A stretch of 64,000 nucleotides of DNA from an uncultured Alphaproteobacteria bacterium (GTDB lineage: Bacteria > Pseudomonadota > Alphaproteobacteria > HIMB59 > GCA-002718135), in NCBI GenBank assembly GCA_902519435.1, contig CABYKC010000001.1:1-64000 (forward strand), written 5' to 3'. The notes beneath the pieces were generated by a model. It saw only the letters and a list, made by a program, of their open reading frames with translations, made no database searches and was not told the origin of the DNA. How positions within the stretch are numbered: position 1 is the first letter of the stretch; every line of letters starts with the position of its first letter. Position numbers and translations under genes: made by a program. This document shows, piece by piece, positions 34,450-43,513 of this stretch.

Positions 34450-35442
34450 TTAACCCGTTTTTAATAAAATCTGTTTCCAGATCATCGTTTCATCATAAAG
34501 AACCCATTCATTTTTAATACCTCTTTCTCCAAATTCAACATGATTAATACCCATTATATAAATTTTCGAATTAGAGGCTTTCCCAAAAAGACCATCTCCT
34601 TCATGTTTACCTACCATAGACCATCGAACTGAAGCTTTTTTAGGTTCATATTTTTCTTCTGTAAAAGCAATGTGTTCAACTGAGAACAATGCGTTAGGAA
34701 AAGCATCTCTTAATTGTTTCCAAAATTTTATTACCTCATCTCTACCATAGTGAGTATTTCCCCCTGGTTGAAATTGTTGTATGGCTCTGTCATAACTATC
34801 ATTTATTGTTTTCTCTAAATTGATGTTCATAATAGAGGTTAAGATATTTGCATATAATTCTCCAATGTTACCAGATGCTAAAATAGGAGATTTATAAATT
34901 GATTTAACAGGTGTATTTTCATCAAAGGGTTTACTAGCTTTTTCAGGACCACCCTCCTCTTTAATAAGATTGCTTGCAAATTTCTTGGGGTCAATTCCAA
35001 TTTGTCTCACAATTGCTCCTTGATCTCTCACAAGCCACTCATCATAAACTTGATTATTCATGCATGCACAATCAGCGATAGTTCGGTAATATAGTTTTTT
35101 TCCTGTTGCTTTCCCATACATCCCATCAACAGAATGAGTAGAGGTTGATAAAATGCGGTGTGATGAAAAATATCCTTCATCATCATTTCCTGTCCAAATT
35201 ACATCTTCACCTAAAAGTGTTCTATCGGGAAATAGTTTTTTACTAGCATAGGTACTTTCAATTACTGGGTCTGCACCATAAATTACTCCAGATGGAGATC
35301 TTGTAGGTGTGGGGAGGCTTACATTTGGAGTATCAGCATAATAATCTCTTATTGCTTCAACATCGTTTTTTTCCCAAATTTGATATGTGATCTTTAAAAT
35401 ATAATCGGGAAAATCTTTGAATTGTGCATCAAATCCTTTCAT
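34450..35442 (-). CDS. Tandem SnoaL-like/NTF2-fold protein (paralog of 31066-32205)
   Basis: 330 residues with two NTF2-like domains (about 1-140 and 180-328). The start MKGFDAQFKDFPDYILKITYQ and the later VRWSMVGKHEGDGLFGKASN mirror the paralog at 31066-32205 but without its N-terminal extension. Other kept residues are FPDRTLLGEDVIWTGNDDEG near 71 and AFPNALFSVEHIAF near 240. It sits in a run with the bicupin (11-base gap upstream) and the MetE-like gene (4-base gap downstream), so all three are probably co-transcribed from the promoter region at 36426-36516. No known catalytic role. Confidence 0.82.
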   Translation of the reverse strand: MKGFDAQFKDFPDYILKITYQIWEKNDVEAIRDYYADTPNVSLPTPTRSPSGVIYGADPVIESTYASKKLFPDRTLLGEDVIWTGNDDEGYFSSHRILSTSTHSVDGMYGKATGKKLYYRTIADCACMNNQVYDEWLVRDQGAIVRQIGIDPKKFASNLIKEEGGPEKASKPFDENTPVKSIYKSPILASGNIGELYANILTSIMNINLEKTINDSYDRAIQQFQPGGNTHYGRDEVIKFWKQLRDAFPNALFSVEHIAFTEEKYEPKKASVRWSMVGKHEGDGLFGKASNSKIYIMGINHVEFGERGIKNEWVLYDETMIWKQILLKTG

Positions 35443-35453
35443 ATAATTAATAT

Positions 35454-36425
35454 TTAATTAGTTTGTCGTATTATAAATAAATTACCATCATGATCACTTA
35501 TCTGTCTTATTGAACGAAGTGAATTTTTTGGAACAGAAAAAGTATCCTTTTCTTTAATTACAACTTTGTCTCCATCACAATCTATTTCCCATTCACCAGA
35601 TAAACAATGATACACTTCTGATTTCTCCAGTTTGTATTCATTTATATGAGCACTCTTGCCGTTGAGAAGTGAAAGGCTAAAACCTGTTGCATGCGGTATA
35701 TTAGGGGCAAAAGATTTATCATGAATTTGAAACTGATCAATGTAGTTAATAATTTTATTAGATTGATAGTGATCAACATCGACAAAATATTTATCTTTAT
35801 CATTAAATCGAATAACAAACTTTTCTATGTCTTCTGAAGAGTAATGATCGAAACTCTCTAATTCATTATCTTCTAGTGGCTGAATAATTTTAGTTTCATC
35901 TGTTATTTTTTGTTTCTCTGTGTCGATTAAAGAATTATCATTCATTAATACCATGCCAGATTCTTTTGCATCTTTTAAAAGTTTAGGTGTCCAAGTAATA
36001 ACACCTGGATCATTTTCACCTAACACAACAAACATTAAAGCTTCTTCATGACTTACATTTTGAAAACCTCTGAACATGTTTGTGGGAAAAGAAGCGATGT
36101 CACCTTTTTTTAGTATTACTTCTCCTTCTGTGCCATCAACACCCCAGTAAAAGCGCCAGGCACCTGAGTGAATTATAAAAACTTCTGCTGTTGTGTGACT
36201 ATGTAATCCAGAGCCATTCATCGGCGCAGCACTGACAGCACCAATATTAAAGCCATGTTCTTCAGCTATTTTAACATTTTGTTTAGCATCTTCACTTACA
36301 CCAGGTCCTATAACTGAATAATTTTTCCTATCTTGATGACCTTTTAGTTTTCCCTCAACAAATGGTATATTACTTGGAATAAGTTCATCGAATTTGGCTA
36401 ATCTAGATGTAATACTAATTGACAT
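35454..36425 (-). CDS. Two-domain cupin protein
   Basis: 323 residues with two cupin barrels (about 45-150 and 225-320). In the first, the HxHxxxE part of cupin motif 1 is intact (GLHSHTTAEVFIIHSG, near residue 75). In motif 2 (FPTNMFRGFQN), the usual metal-binding His is an Arg. The second barrel (EYKLEKSEVYHCLSGEWEI) has lost the HxH pair. The protein may bind a metal weakly or act as a ligand-binding or isomerase-type cupin rather than a dioxygenase. It is the first gene of a run with the SnoaL-like and MetE-like genes, and is divergent from 36517 with LacI-type palindromes between. Confidence 0.82.
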   Translation of the reverse strand: MSISITSRLAKFDELIPSNIPFVEGKLKGHQDRKNYSVIGPGVSEDAKQNVKIAEEHGFNIGAVSAAPMNGSGLHSHTTAEVFIIHSGAWRFYWGVDGTEGEVILKKGDIASFPTNMFRGFQNVSHEEALMFVVLGENDPGVITWTPKLLKDAKESGMVLMNDNSLIDTEKQKITDETKIIQPLEDNELESFDHYSSEDIEKFVIRFNDKDKYFVDVDHYQSNKIINYIDQFQIHDKSFAPNIPHATGFSLSLLNGKSAHINEYKLEKSEVYHCLSGEWEIDCDGDKVVIKEKDTFSVPKNSLRSIRQISDHDGNLFIIRQTN

Positions 36426-36441
36426 ATTGTAATGATCTTTT

Positions 36442-36477
36442 ATTCATTTTTTTTGAATATTATTCAAATTAATGAAT
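36442..36477. promoter_or_regulatory. Paired candidate LacI-type operators
   Basis: In the 91-base gap between the divergent bicupin gene and SnoaL-like gene lie ATTCA-N7-TGAAT (36442-36458) and, 3 bases on, a canonical ATTCA-N6-TGAAT (36462-36477). They match the core found before lacI and between 32205 and 32313. The position covers the promoter area of both gene runs. Confidence 0.6.
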
Positions 36478-36516
36478 AAATCAATTATTATTTAACAATA
36501 GTGTTATTAAATTATT

Positions 36517-37614
36517 ATGGCAAATAAAATACAAAACTTTGATACAGGTGAGAAAGATATCTCAAACATAATTCATTTAGATCTTGATCCAAAGATAAAT
36601 ATTGAAAACAAAATATATTTTAAAAATTTATTAAAAAAAATTGCCGAGTGCTCTTTAGATAATTTAGAAGAAAATCTTGAAAATTTATATCACATAGATG
36701 CTGAGTTTAATGGATTTCATCCAATTAATGAAATTAAAGGAATTGAAGAAATAAAAAATAAATATTTAATACCTCTAAAGAAGGCATTCCCCGATCTCGA
36801 AAGAAGAAATAATCTAGTTATTGGAGGAGCATTTAGAGATAAAGTTTTTGTTTCATTTATTAGTCATTTGACTGGAACTTTTAAAAATGAGTGGTTGGGC
36901 GTAAAGCCGACTAACAAAACAATTTATCTTAGAACATGTGAAGCACATCAGATTACAAATAATAAAATAATAAAATCCTATACATTAATTGATACTGTAG
37001 ATTTTATCCGTCAGGCTGGATATTGGCCTATAAATAAATCTCTTGGTGTAGAAGGGATGTGGCCTAGTCCAATCACAGGTGATGGAGAAAATAATCAAAA
37101 TTTAGATAAGGAACTGTCTCTTCAATCTTTGAATCAAGATTTAACCATGCAAAGAAGTTTAAATATTAAACCTGAGACTGAGCCAGGTCTATCAAAAGAT
37201 CAAATAAGGGAGAAATTAATTAATCATCCTCAACAAGATTATTGGCATCCAAAAATGATGTGGTATGGGCCTAGTGGTATAGGTACAGCTAGAGGTTTAG
37301 ATGGTTTTGTTGATCATCATCAGCTCCCATTTAGACTTACATTCAAGGACAGAGATTATTGGAAAATCGGTCATTATATTGAAATTGGAGATGGAAATTA
37401 TTCTATGACTGGTGGTTGGCATAGTATTCAGTGTATTCATGGATCAAGTGATTGGCTAGGATATGAACCTACTCAAAAAAAAATAACAATGAGAGTCATG
37501 GATTTTTATTTACATCATGAAGGGTTAATTAGAGAAAATTGGGTACCAATCGATATAGCACACATATTAGATCAAATAGGCATTGATATCTTTAAATTAA
37601 TTCATAAAAAATAA
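36517..37614 (+). CDS. Tandem SnoaL-like/NTF2-fold protein (paralog of 32313-33317)
   Basis: 365 residues. The first NTF2-like domain (about 35-175) contains [20 protein letters not shown] and [22 protein letters not shown] linker (about 180-235) is rich in Gln, Asn and Pro. The second domain (about 236-360) contains [21 protein letters not shown] and ends [17 protein letters not shown]. Layout and motifs match the paralog at 32313-33317, though this one has an extra N-terminal ~20 residues. Its stop is 2 bases before the ATG of the HisD-like gene, so the two are almost certainly co-expressed, linking the SnoaL-like family to an alcohol-oxidising step. Confidence 0.82.
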   Translation: MANKIQNFDTGEKDISNIIHLDLDPKINIENKIYFKNLLKKIAECSLDNLEENLENLYHIDAEFNGFHPINEIKGIEEIKNKYLIPLKKAFPDLERRNNLVIGGAFRDKVFVSFISHLTGTFKNEWLGVKPTNKTIYLRTCEAHQITNNKIIKSYTLIDTVDFIRQAGYWPINKSLGVEGMWPSPITGDGENNQNLDKELSLQSLNQDLTMQRSLNIKPETEPGLSKDQIREKLINHPQQDYWHPKMMWYGPSGIGTARGLDGFVDHHQLPFRLTFKDRDYWKIGHYIEIGDGNYSMTGGWHSIQCIHGSSDWLGYEPTQKKITMRVMDFYLHHEGLIRENWVPIDIAHILDQIGIDIFKLIHKK

Positions 37615-37616
37615 TT

Positions 37617-38939
37617 ATGGCAATAGAATATTTAAAAAAAGGTTTAGACGAAAAGCAAAGAATTGAAGATAATGATAAAGTAAAAAAAATTGTTGAGGAA
37701 ACTTTAAGTAAAATTGAATCAGAAGGCGATAAACATATTAGAGAGTTATCTCAAAAATTTGATAACTATTCTCCAAATAGTTTTAGATTAAGTGAAAATC
37801 AAATTAATCAATTAATGAGTGAAGTCTCTAATGATGACAAAGAAGATATTAAATTTGCTCAAAAACAAGTGCGATCATTTGCGGAAGCACAACTTAAAAC
37901 TTTAAATGAGTTAGAAGTAGAAACGCATCCAGGTGTGATTCTTGGTCATAAAAATATACCAGTACAAGCAGTAGGATGTTATGTACCTGCTGGAAAATTC
38001 CCAATGGTAGCTTCTGCTCATATGTCAGTTGTTACTGCCTCTGTTGCCGGGGTTCCAAGAATTGTTGCTACTACCCCACCTTTTAAAAGTAAGCCAAATC
38101 CAGCTGTCGTTACAGCAATGAAAATGGGTGGTGCTCACGAAATTTATGTTTTGGGAGGAATGCAAGGAGTTGGTGCAATGGCTATTGGTACAGAAACAAT
38201 TAAACCTGTAGATATGCTTGTTGGACCTGGCAATGCATTTGTTGCTGAAGCAAAAAGACAATTGTATGGCAAAGTTGGTATAGATTTATTTGCTGGACCA
38301 ACTGAAACAATGGTTATTGCAGATGAAACTGTTGATGGTGAAATATGTGCAACAGACTTATTAGGACAAGCAGAACATGGATATAATTCTCCTGCTGTAA
38401 TGATAACAAACTCAAGAAAACTTGCAGAAGAAACATTTAAAGAAATTGATAGAATTTTAGAAATTTTACCTACTAAAGAAACAGCAAGTACAAGCTGGAG
38501 AGATTATGGAGAAATAATTTTATGTGATACCTATGAGGAGATGTTATCTAAAGCAAATGAAATAGCATCAGAGCACGTTCAAGTTATGACAAAAAAAGAT
38601 GATTGGTTTTTAGAAAATATGACATCTTATGGAGCTCTATTTTTGGGTGCTAGAACTAATGTTGCTAATGGTGATAAAGTCATAGGTACTAACCATACTC
38701 TTCCTACTAAAAAAGCTGGAAGATATACTGGTGGTTTATGGGTTGGGAAGTTCATTAAAACCCATACTTATCAAAAGATTACAACAGATGAAGCAGCTAC
38801 ACTTATTGGGGAATATGGATCAAGACTTTCACATCTCGAAGGATTTATTGGTCACGCTGAACAATGTAATGTTAGAGTGAGAAGATATGGTGGTCTTAAT
38901 ATTGAGTATGGAAAACCAGCTTCAAAATTAAAAAATTAA
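37617..38939 (+). CDS. HisD-like dehydrogenase (candidate sulfopropanediol dehydrogenase HpsN)
   Basis: 440-residue histidinol dehydrogenase homologue. These zinc/NAD enzymes oxidise a primary alcohol through the aldehyde to a carboxylate. The expected zinc ligands are present: Gln251 and His254 in GQAEHGYN, Asp353 in [13 protein letters not shown], and His413 in [10 protein letters not shown]. The catalytic Glu319-His320 is in ASEHVQ. The start MAIEYLKK and the ends [13 protein letters not shown] and VRVRRYGG look like the paralogue group with HpsN (DHPS to sulfolactate), not biosynthetic HisD, and no his genes are nearby. With the 2-hydroxyacid dehydrogenase, ComDE and Xsc it would complete DHPS catabolism. 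Alternatively it acts on the unknown substrate of the SnoaL cluster. It overlaps the convergent cysNC gene by 4 bases. Confidence 0.8.
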   Translation: MAIEYLKKGLDEKQRIEDNDKVKKIVEETLSKIESEGDKHIRELSQKFDNYSPNSFRLSENQINQLMSEVSNDDKEDIKFAQKQVRSFAEAQLKTLNELEVETHPGVILGHKNIPVQAVGCYVPAGKFPMVASAHMSVVTASVAGVPRIVATTPPFKSKPNPAVVTAMKMGGAHEIYVLGGMQGVGAMAIGTETIKPVDMLVGPGNAFVAEAKRQLYGKVGIDLFAGPTETMVIADETVDGEICATDLLGQAEHGYNSPAVMITNSRKLAEETFKEIDRILEILPTKETASTSWRDYGEIILCDTYEEMLSKANEIASEHVQVMTKKDDWFLENMTSYGALFLGARTNVANGDKVIGTNHTLPTKKAGRYTGGLWVGKFIKTHTYQKITTDEAATLIGEYGSRLSHLEGFIGHAEQCNVRVRRYGGLNIEYGKPASKLKN

Positions 38940-40810
38940 ATTTTATTATACTGTTTTAAATAAAGAATGACTTCATCTGCTAATTCTTCTGCAGATTTTA
39001 TTTTTGTTTCTAAAATGATTTCAGGTGATGACGGTATTTCATAATTAGAGTCAATACCTGTAAAATTTTTTAATTTGCCAGATCTAGCTTTTTTGTACAA
39101 ACCTTTTGGATCTCTTTTTTCACACTCCTCAATTGGGGTATCAACATATATTTCGATAAATTCATCACTTTCTACTAATGCACGAGCCATTTTTCTTTCA
39201 GATTTAAAAGGTGAAATAAAAGAAACAATTGTTATTAGTCCTGCATCAACCATTAATCTAGATACTTCTGAAATTCTCCGTATATTTTCAACACGATCTA
39301 CATCAGTAAATCCTAAATCTTTATTTAATCCATGTCTAACATTGTCACCGTCTAATAAGTAAGTATGCTTTCCAAGTTTATGCAACTTTTGCTCGATTAT
39401 ATTAGCTATAGTAGATTTTCCTGACCCTGATAATCCTGTAAACCATAAAACACATGGCTTTTGTCCATTTATAGAGGATCGTAAATTTTTATTTATTGAC
39501 ATTTGATGCCATGAAATATTTGACGCTCTTCTCAGCTCATGCTCAATAACACCTGCTCCTACAGTTTGATTATTGAATTGGTCAATTATGACAAAACTTC
39601 CTAATTTTTTATTATTTTTATAGGGATTAAAAATTGTATTTTTATTTAATGCAACTTTGGCGTATCCTATTTCATTTAAGTTTAAAAATTTTGAAGCAGT
39701 TTTTTCGAATGAATTAATATTTATTTTATGAACTAAATCTGTAATTTTCCCTATTGTTTGAAAGTTTATAAACTTAAAGATATAATTTCTTTCAGGTATC
39801 ATTTGTTCTTTATTCATCCAAATAATATGAGATGCAAATTGATCAGATAAAAAATAATTATGGTTTTTAACAGAGCATAATAAATCACCTCTAGAAATAT
39901 CAACTTCTTTGTCCAATGTTAGTGTTACCGCTTGCCCTTTAACGGCAAAGTCACTCTCTCCTTTTGGAGTTAATATTTTGATAATTTTAATTTTCTCTTT
40001 GCTTGAAAAGACGTGAACCTCATCATTAACTTTTATTTTTCCTGAAGTGATTGTACCACTATATCCTCTAAATTTAGAGCTCAATCTATTAACAAATTGT
40101 ACTGGTAATGAAAAAATTTCTTCTTCTAAAGTGTCTTTTAAGCTAATTTCTTCAAGTTCATCAATTAAAGATTTTCCATTGTACCAAGATATGTTTGTAT
40201 TTTTTTGAAATACATTATCACTAACTAAAGCAGATATTGGAATAAACTTTTGTAAATTAAAATTAAATTCTCCTGCAAAGTTTTTAAAAGAAGCAATTAT
40301 ATCTTTAAATTTTTTTTCATCATAATTGATTAAATCCATTTTATTTACTGCAACTATAATATTTTCAATACCGAGAAGAGATAAAATAAATGTGTGTCTT
40401 TTTGTTTGGTCAAGAATACCTTTAGTTGCGTCAACTAGTATAATGCCAACATCTGAGTTCGATGCTCCTGTAACCATATTGCGTGTGTATTCCTCATGGC
40501 CAGGAGTATCAGCAATAATAAATTTACATTTTTCCGTTTCAAAATAACGATAAGCAACATCTATAGTTATTCCCTGCTCTCTTTCAGCTTGTAAACCATC
40601 AATTAATAATGCTAAATCAATTTCCTTACCTTGTGTGCCATACTTTTCACTTTCAATCTTAGTTTGACTTAACTGATCACTATAAATATTTTTTGAATCA
40701 AATAATAGTCTGCCAATGAGTGTTGATTTGCCATCATCTACAGAACCACAAGTTAAAATTTTTAATTGTTTTTTACCATTTTGATTTTGAAAAAAAGTTT
40801 CTATGTCCAT
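38936..40810 (-). CDS. cysNC: Sulfate adenylyltransferase large subunit / APS kinase fusion (CysNC)
   Basis: 624-residue fusion of two sulfate-activation enzymes. Residues ~1-420 are CysN, an EF-Tu-like GTPase with [15 protein letters not shown] (P-loop, near 23), ADTPGHEEY (near 97) and NKMD (near 157); it drives APS synthesis by CysD. Residues ~440-624 are CysC, APS kinase, with [31 protein letters not shown] and [15 protein letters not shown], making PAPS from APS. Length and domain order are normal for fused CysNC. It overlaps cysD by one base and is followed by no reductase genes in this window; PAPS could feed assimilation encoded elsewhere or sulfotransferases. Confidence 0.95.
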   Translation of the reverse strand: MDIETFFQNQNGKKQLKILTCGSVDDGKSTLIGRLLFDSKNIYSDQLSQTKIESEKYGTQGKEIDLALLIDGLQAEREQGITIDVAYRYFETEKCKFIIADTPGHEEYTRNMVTGASNSDVGIILVDATKGILDQTKRHTFILSLLGIENIIVAVNKMDLINYDEKKFKDIIASFKNFAGEFNFNLQKFIPISALVSDNVFQKNTNISWYNGKSLIDELEEISLKDTLEEEIFSLPVQFVNRLSSKFRGYSGTITSGKIKVNDEVHVFSSKEKIKIIKILTPKGESDFAVKGQAVTLTLDKEVDISRGDLLCSVKNHNYFLSDQFASHIIWMNKEQMIPERNYIFKFINFQTIGKITDLVHKININSFEKTASKFLNLNEIGYAKVALNKNTIFNPYKNNKKLGSFVIIDQFNNQTVGAGVIEHELRRASNISWHQMSINKNLRSSINGQKPCVLWFTGLSGSGKSTIANIIEQKLHKLGKHTYLLDGDNVRHGLNKDLGFTDVDRVENIRRISEVSRLMVDAGLITIVSFISPFKSERKMARALVESDEFIEIYVDTPIEECEKRDPKGLYKKARSGKLKNFTGIDSNYEIPSSPEIILETKIKSAEELADEVILYLKQYNKI

Positions 40811-41709
40811 TAAAAATAACCTTCTTGTTTTTTTTTCTCCATAGATCCAATTTGATCATTATCAATAAGTCTTCCTTGTCTTTCTGAATATTTTGACTCT
40901 AGTAATTCAATAATGATTTCTTCAACAGTGGTTGAATCAGACTCCACAGCAGCAGTTAATGGATAGCAACCCAATGTTCTAAATCTTACTTTTTTTTGTT
41001 CTATTTTTTCATTTTTTTTAATTTTTAAACGATCATCATCAACCATAATCATCATATCATTTCTTCTAATAATTGGTCTTATTTTGGAAAAATATAGCGG
41101 AACTAGTGGAATGTTTTCCTGATATATGTATTGCCAAATATCTATTTCAGTCCAATTAGATAATGGAAAAACTCTAACACTTTCACCTTGATCTATTTTA
41201 GTATTGAACAAATTCCAAAGCTCTGGTTTTTGATTTTTTGGATCCCAACGATGTTTTTTATCTCTAAATGAAAAAATTCTTTCTTTTGCTCGTGATTTTT
41301 CTTCATCCCTTCTAGCACCTCCAAATGCAGCATCAAATTTATATTTATCTAATGCTTGTATTAATGACTGTGTTTTCATTACATCTGTATGAATTTTTGA
41401 GCCACTAGAAATAGGATTTATATTATTACGCACTCCTTCTTGGTTGATATGAACTAATAAGTCCAAATTATACTTCTTAGAAATCTCATCTCTAAAGTTT
41501 ATCATTTCTTTGAACTTCCATGTTGTATCAATATGCATAAACTTGAAAGGAATTTTATTTGGATAAAATGCTTTTTGAGCTAGGTGAAGCATTACTGATG
41601 AGTCTTTTCCTATTGAATAAAGCATTACAGGATTGACAAATTCTGAAGCAACCTCTCTTATTATGTATATACTTTCTGACTCTAATTTATCTATATGTGA
41701 TAATTTCAT
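40810..41709 (-). CDS. cysD: Sulfate adenylyltransferase small subunit (CysD)
   Basis: 299 residues, the usual length. It is the ATP-sulfurylase catalytic subunit that adenylates sulfate with ATP, powered by CysN GTP hydrolysis. It has the PP-loop motif [14 protein letters not shown] near residue 32 and [13 protein letters not shown] near 58. Also present are [20 protein letters not shown] near 129 and the conserved C-terminal end [20 protein letters not shown]. It lies between cysQ (1-base gap) and cysNC (1-base overlap), giving the operon antiporter-cysQ-cysD-cysNC. Confidence 0.96.
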   Translation of the reverse strand: MKLSHIDKLESESIYIIREVASEFVNPVMLYSIGKDSSVMLHLAQKAFYPNKIPFKFMHIDTTWKFKEMINFRDEISKKYNLDLLVHINQEGVRNNINPISSGSKIHTDVMKTQSLIQALDKYKFDAAFGGARRDEEKSRAKERIFSFRDKKHRWDPKNQKPELWNLFNTKIDQGESVRVFPLSNWTEIDIWQYIYQENIPLVPLYFSKIRPIIRRNDMMIMVDDDRLKIKKNEKIEQKKVRFRTLGCYPLTAAVESDSTTVEEIIIELLESKYSERQGRLIDNDQIGSMEKKKQEGYF

Positions 41710-41710
41710 A

Positions 41711-42514
41711 TTAATTTAGTTTAGCAACATTCCCATAAGCTAAGAAATTTGGATTAATAATATTCTCCTTAGTATTGTACAAAATTTCTGTATTATCAAA
41801 TGATTTTAATTTACCACCAGCTTGCTCTAAAATTACATGTCCTGCTGCAATATCCCATTCAGAAGTTGGCCCTAATCTAGGATAAATATCTGCAGTTCCC
41901 TCTGCTAAAAAACAAAACTTTAATGAACTCCCAATTGAAATAAGCTCATACTGTGAAAAATTTTTTTCAACCCACGTATGAAATTCTTTATTTGAATGAG
42001 AACGACTTCCTATAATTTTAATTTTAGAAGGAATATTCTTATTTATATTGATTTTTTTAAATTCAGTTAGTGTATTTATATTATCCTGAGTAATTAATTT
42101 GTACGAACCATTATTTTTTATTCCATAATACAATAAAGATTTCTCTGGCGCATAGATAACTCCAAAAATGGGTAAATTATTTTCAATTAATGAAATATTT
42201 ACAGTAAATTCACCATTTCTATTTACAAATTCTTTAGTTCCATCAAGTGGATCAATAAGCCAATATTTATTCCATGCTCTTCTTGTCTCCCAATTGACTA
42301 AACTCTCTTCAGTTAGAATGGGAATATTTTTTTCAATTTCTATCAATCTTTTTTTAATGAGATTATTTGAATTAATGTCTGCTTCTGTAATTGGTGAATT
42401 ATCTGCTTTTAAATCTACATTAAAAAAATTTTTGTATATTTTTAATATTTCTTTACCTGCATCTATGGCAATATTTAAAATATCTAAAACAACTTCTTGA
42501 TTATTTAAATTCAT
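41711..42514 (-). CDS. cysQ: 3'(2'),5'-bisphosphate nucleotidase (CysQ)
   Basis: 267-residue member of the inositol monophosphatase fold. Metal-binding motifs are LTEES near residue 72, [21 protein letters not shown] near 85-105, and [14 protein letters not shown] near 220. It removes the 3' phosphate from PAP or PAPS, the by-product of sulfotransferase or PAPS reductase reactions. Its neighbour cysD starts one base after its stop. Presence of CysQ implies that PAPS is actually consumed in the cell, although the consuming enzyme is not in this window. Confidence 0.92.
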   Translation of the reverse strand: MNLNNQEVVLDILNIAIDAGKEILKIYKNFFNVDLKADNSPITEADINSNNLIKKRLIEIEKNIPILTEESLVNWETRRAWNKYWLIDPLDGTKEFVNRNGEFTVNISLIENNLPIFGVIYAPEKSLLYYGIKNNGSYKLITQDNINTLTEFKKININKNIPSKIKIIGSRSHSNKEFHTWVEKNFSQYELISIGSSLKFCFLAEGTADIYPRLGPTSEWDIAAGHVILEQAGGKLKSFDNTEILYNTKENIINPNFLAYGNVAKLN

Positions 42515-42520
42515 ATTTTG

Positions 42521-43432
42521 TTAGATAAAAATATAATAGATATAGCCTAAATATAACGTTATACCCACACTTCCGTACAACCTACCAAGCTTTTTGAAAA
42601 TTAACATAAAAACTAAAATAACAAAGGTAATCAACAGCATAAAATATAAATCCTGTCTTGCTAAAATTTCTGGCATTCCAAAATTTCCAAAAAACGAACT
42701 TATACCTAAAACACCAAGAACGTTATAAATGTTTGAACCTAAAATATTTCCTAATGCAAAATCTACTTTTCTTTTTAATGCTGACATTATGCCAATAACC
42801 AACTCAGGTAGAGAAGTGCCAAAAGCTATTAACGAAAGTCCAATTACTGCTTCTGATACTTGCAATTTCTTAGCCAAACTAATTGCAGAATTTACAAATA
42901 AATCTGAACCATAAATTAAAAATATAATACCAAATATTATTAATATTAATGAAACAAATATTGAATATTCATCCTTATCTATATCCTCAACAAGGATAAA
43001 TCCTTTTTTAATTTGAAAATACATTATAAAAGTCAAAACTATTATAGATATGATTCCAAATAAATAATTAAAATAAAAATAACTCATAATTATCAAACAA
43101 ATACCTAGAGCTATATTGATCCACGCCTGATTAATTTGGTTGCTGTTAATGTTTTTTATAGGCACAATGATCGTTGTTGCTGCCATTACTAAGATTAGAT
43201 TTGCTATATTACTTCCTACAACAGCACCTAAAGCTAAATCTGAGTGATTATTTAAGATTGCATTAATACTACTTGCAAGTTCGGGAAGAGAGGTACCTGC
43301 AGCAACTATTACAACGCCTATAGCAAAAAGAGAAATATTTAGTTTTTTTCCAAAACTAACAGACCCTCTTATTAAGATTTCAGCTCCGACAACTAGAATT
43401 GCTAAGCCAAGTATTAATATTAATATATCCAC
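42521..43432 (-). CDS. Calcium/sodium antiporter (CaCA family, YrbG-like)
   Basis: 303-residue inner-membrane exchanger with about ten membrane segments in two inverted repeats. The alpha repeats are AAGTSLPELASSINAIL followed by GAVVGSNIANL (about 45-80), and AFGTSLPELVIGIMSAL followed by GNILGSNIYNVLG (about 207-245). They hold the acidic ion-binding residues. It exports Ca2+ or a similar cation against Na+. It lies six bases upstream of cysQ on the same strand, so it may share a transcript with the sulfate-activation genes; the functional link is not obvious. Confidence 0.93.
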   Translation of the reverse strand: MDILILILGLAILVVGAEILIRGSVSFGKKLNISLFAIGVVIVAAGTSLPELASSINAILNNHSDLALGAVVGSNIANLILVMAATTIIVPIKNINSNQINQAWINIALGICLIIMSYFYFNYLFGIISIIVLTFIMYFQIKKGFILVEDIDKDEYSIFVSLILIIFGIIFLIYGSDLFVNSAISLAKKLQVSEAVIGLSLIAFGTSLPELVIGIMSALKRKVDFALGNILGSNIYNVLGVLGISSFFGNFGMPEILARQDLYFMLLITFVILVFMLIFKKLGRLYGSVGITLYLGYIYYIFI

Positions 43433-43513
43433 TAATGAAATTATAATTGTTTAAAGTTAGTTACATAATAATTTAGCAAATATATACTTAAATAATTAAA
43501 TTTCTTGCAAACT

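Noticed and set aside
37617..38939. Biosynthetic histidinol dehydrogenase (hisD)
   Set aside because: No histidine genes are nearby, the gene is coupled to a SnoaL-like gene, and its termini look like the HpsN-type paralogue group.
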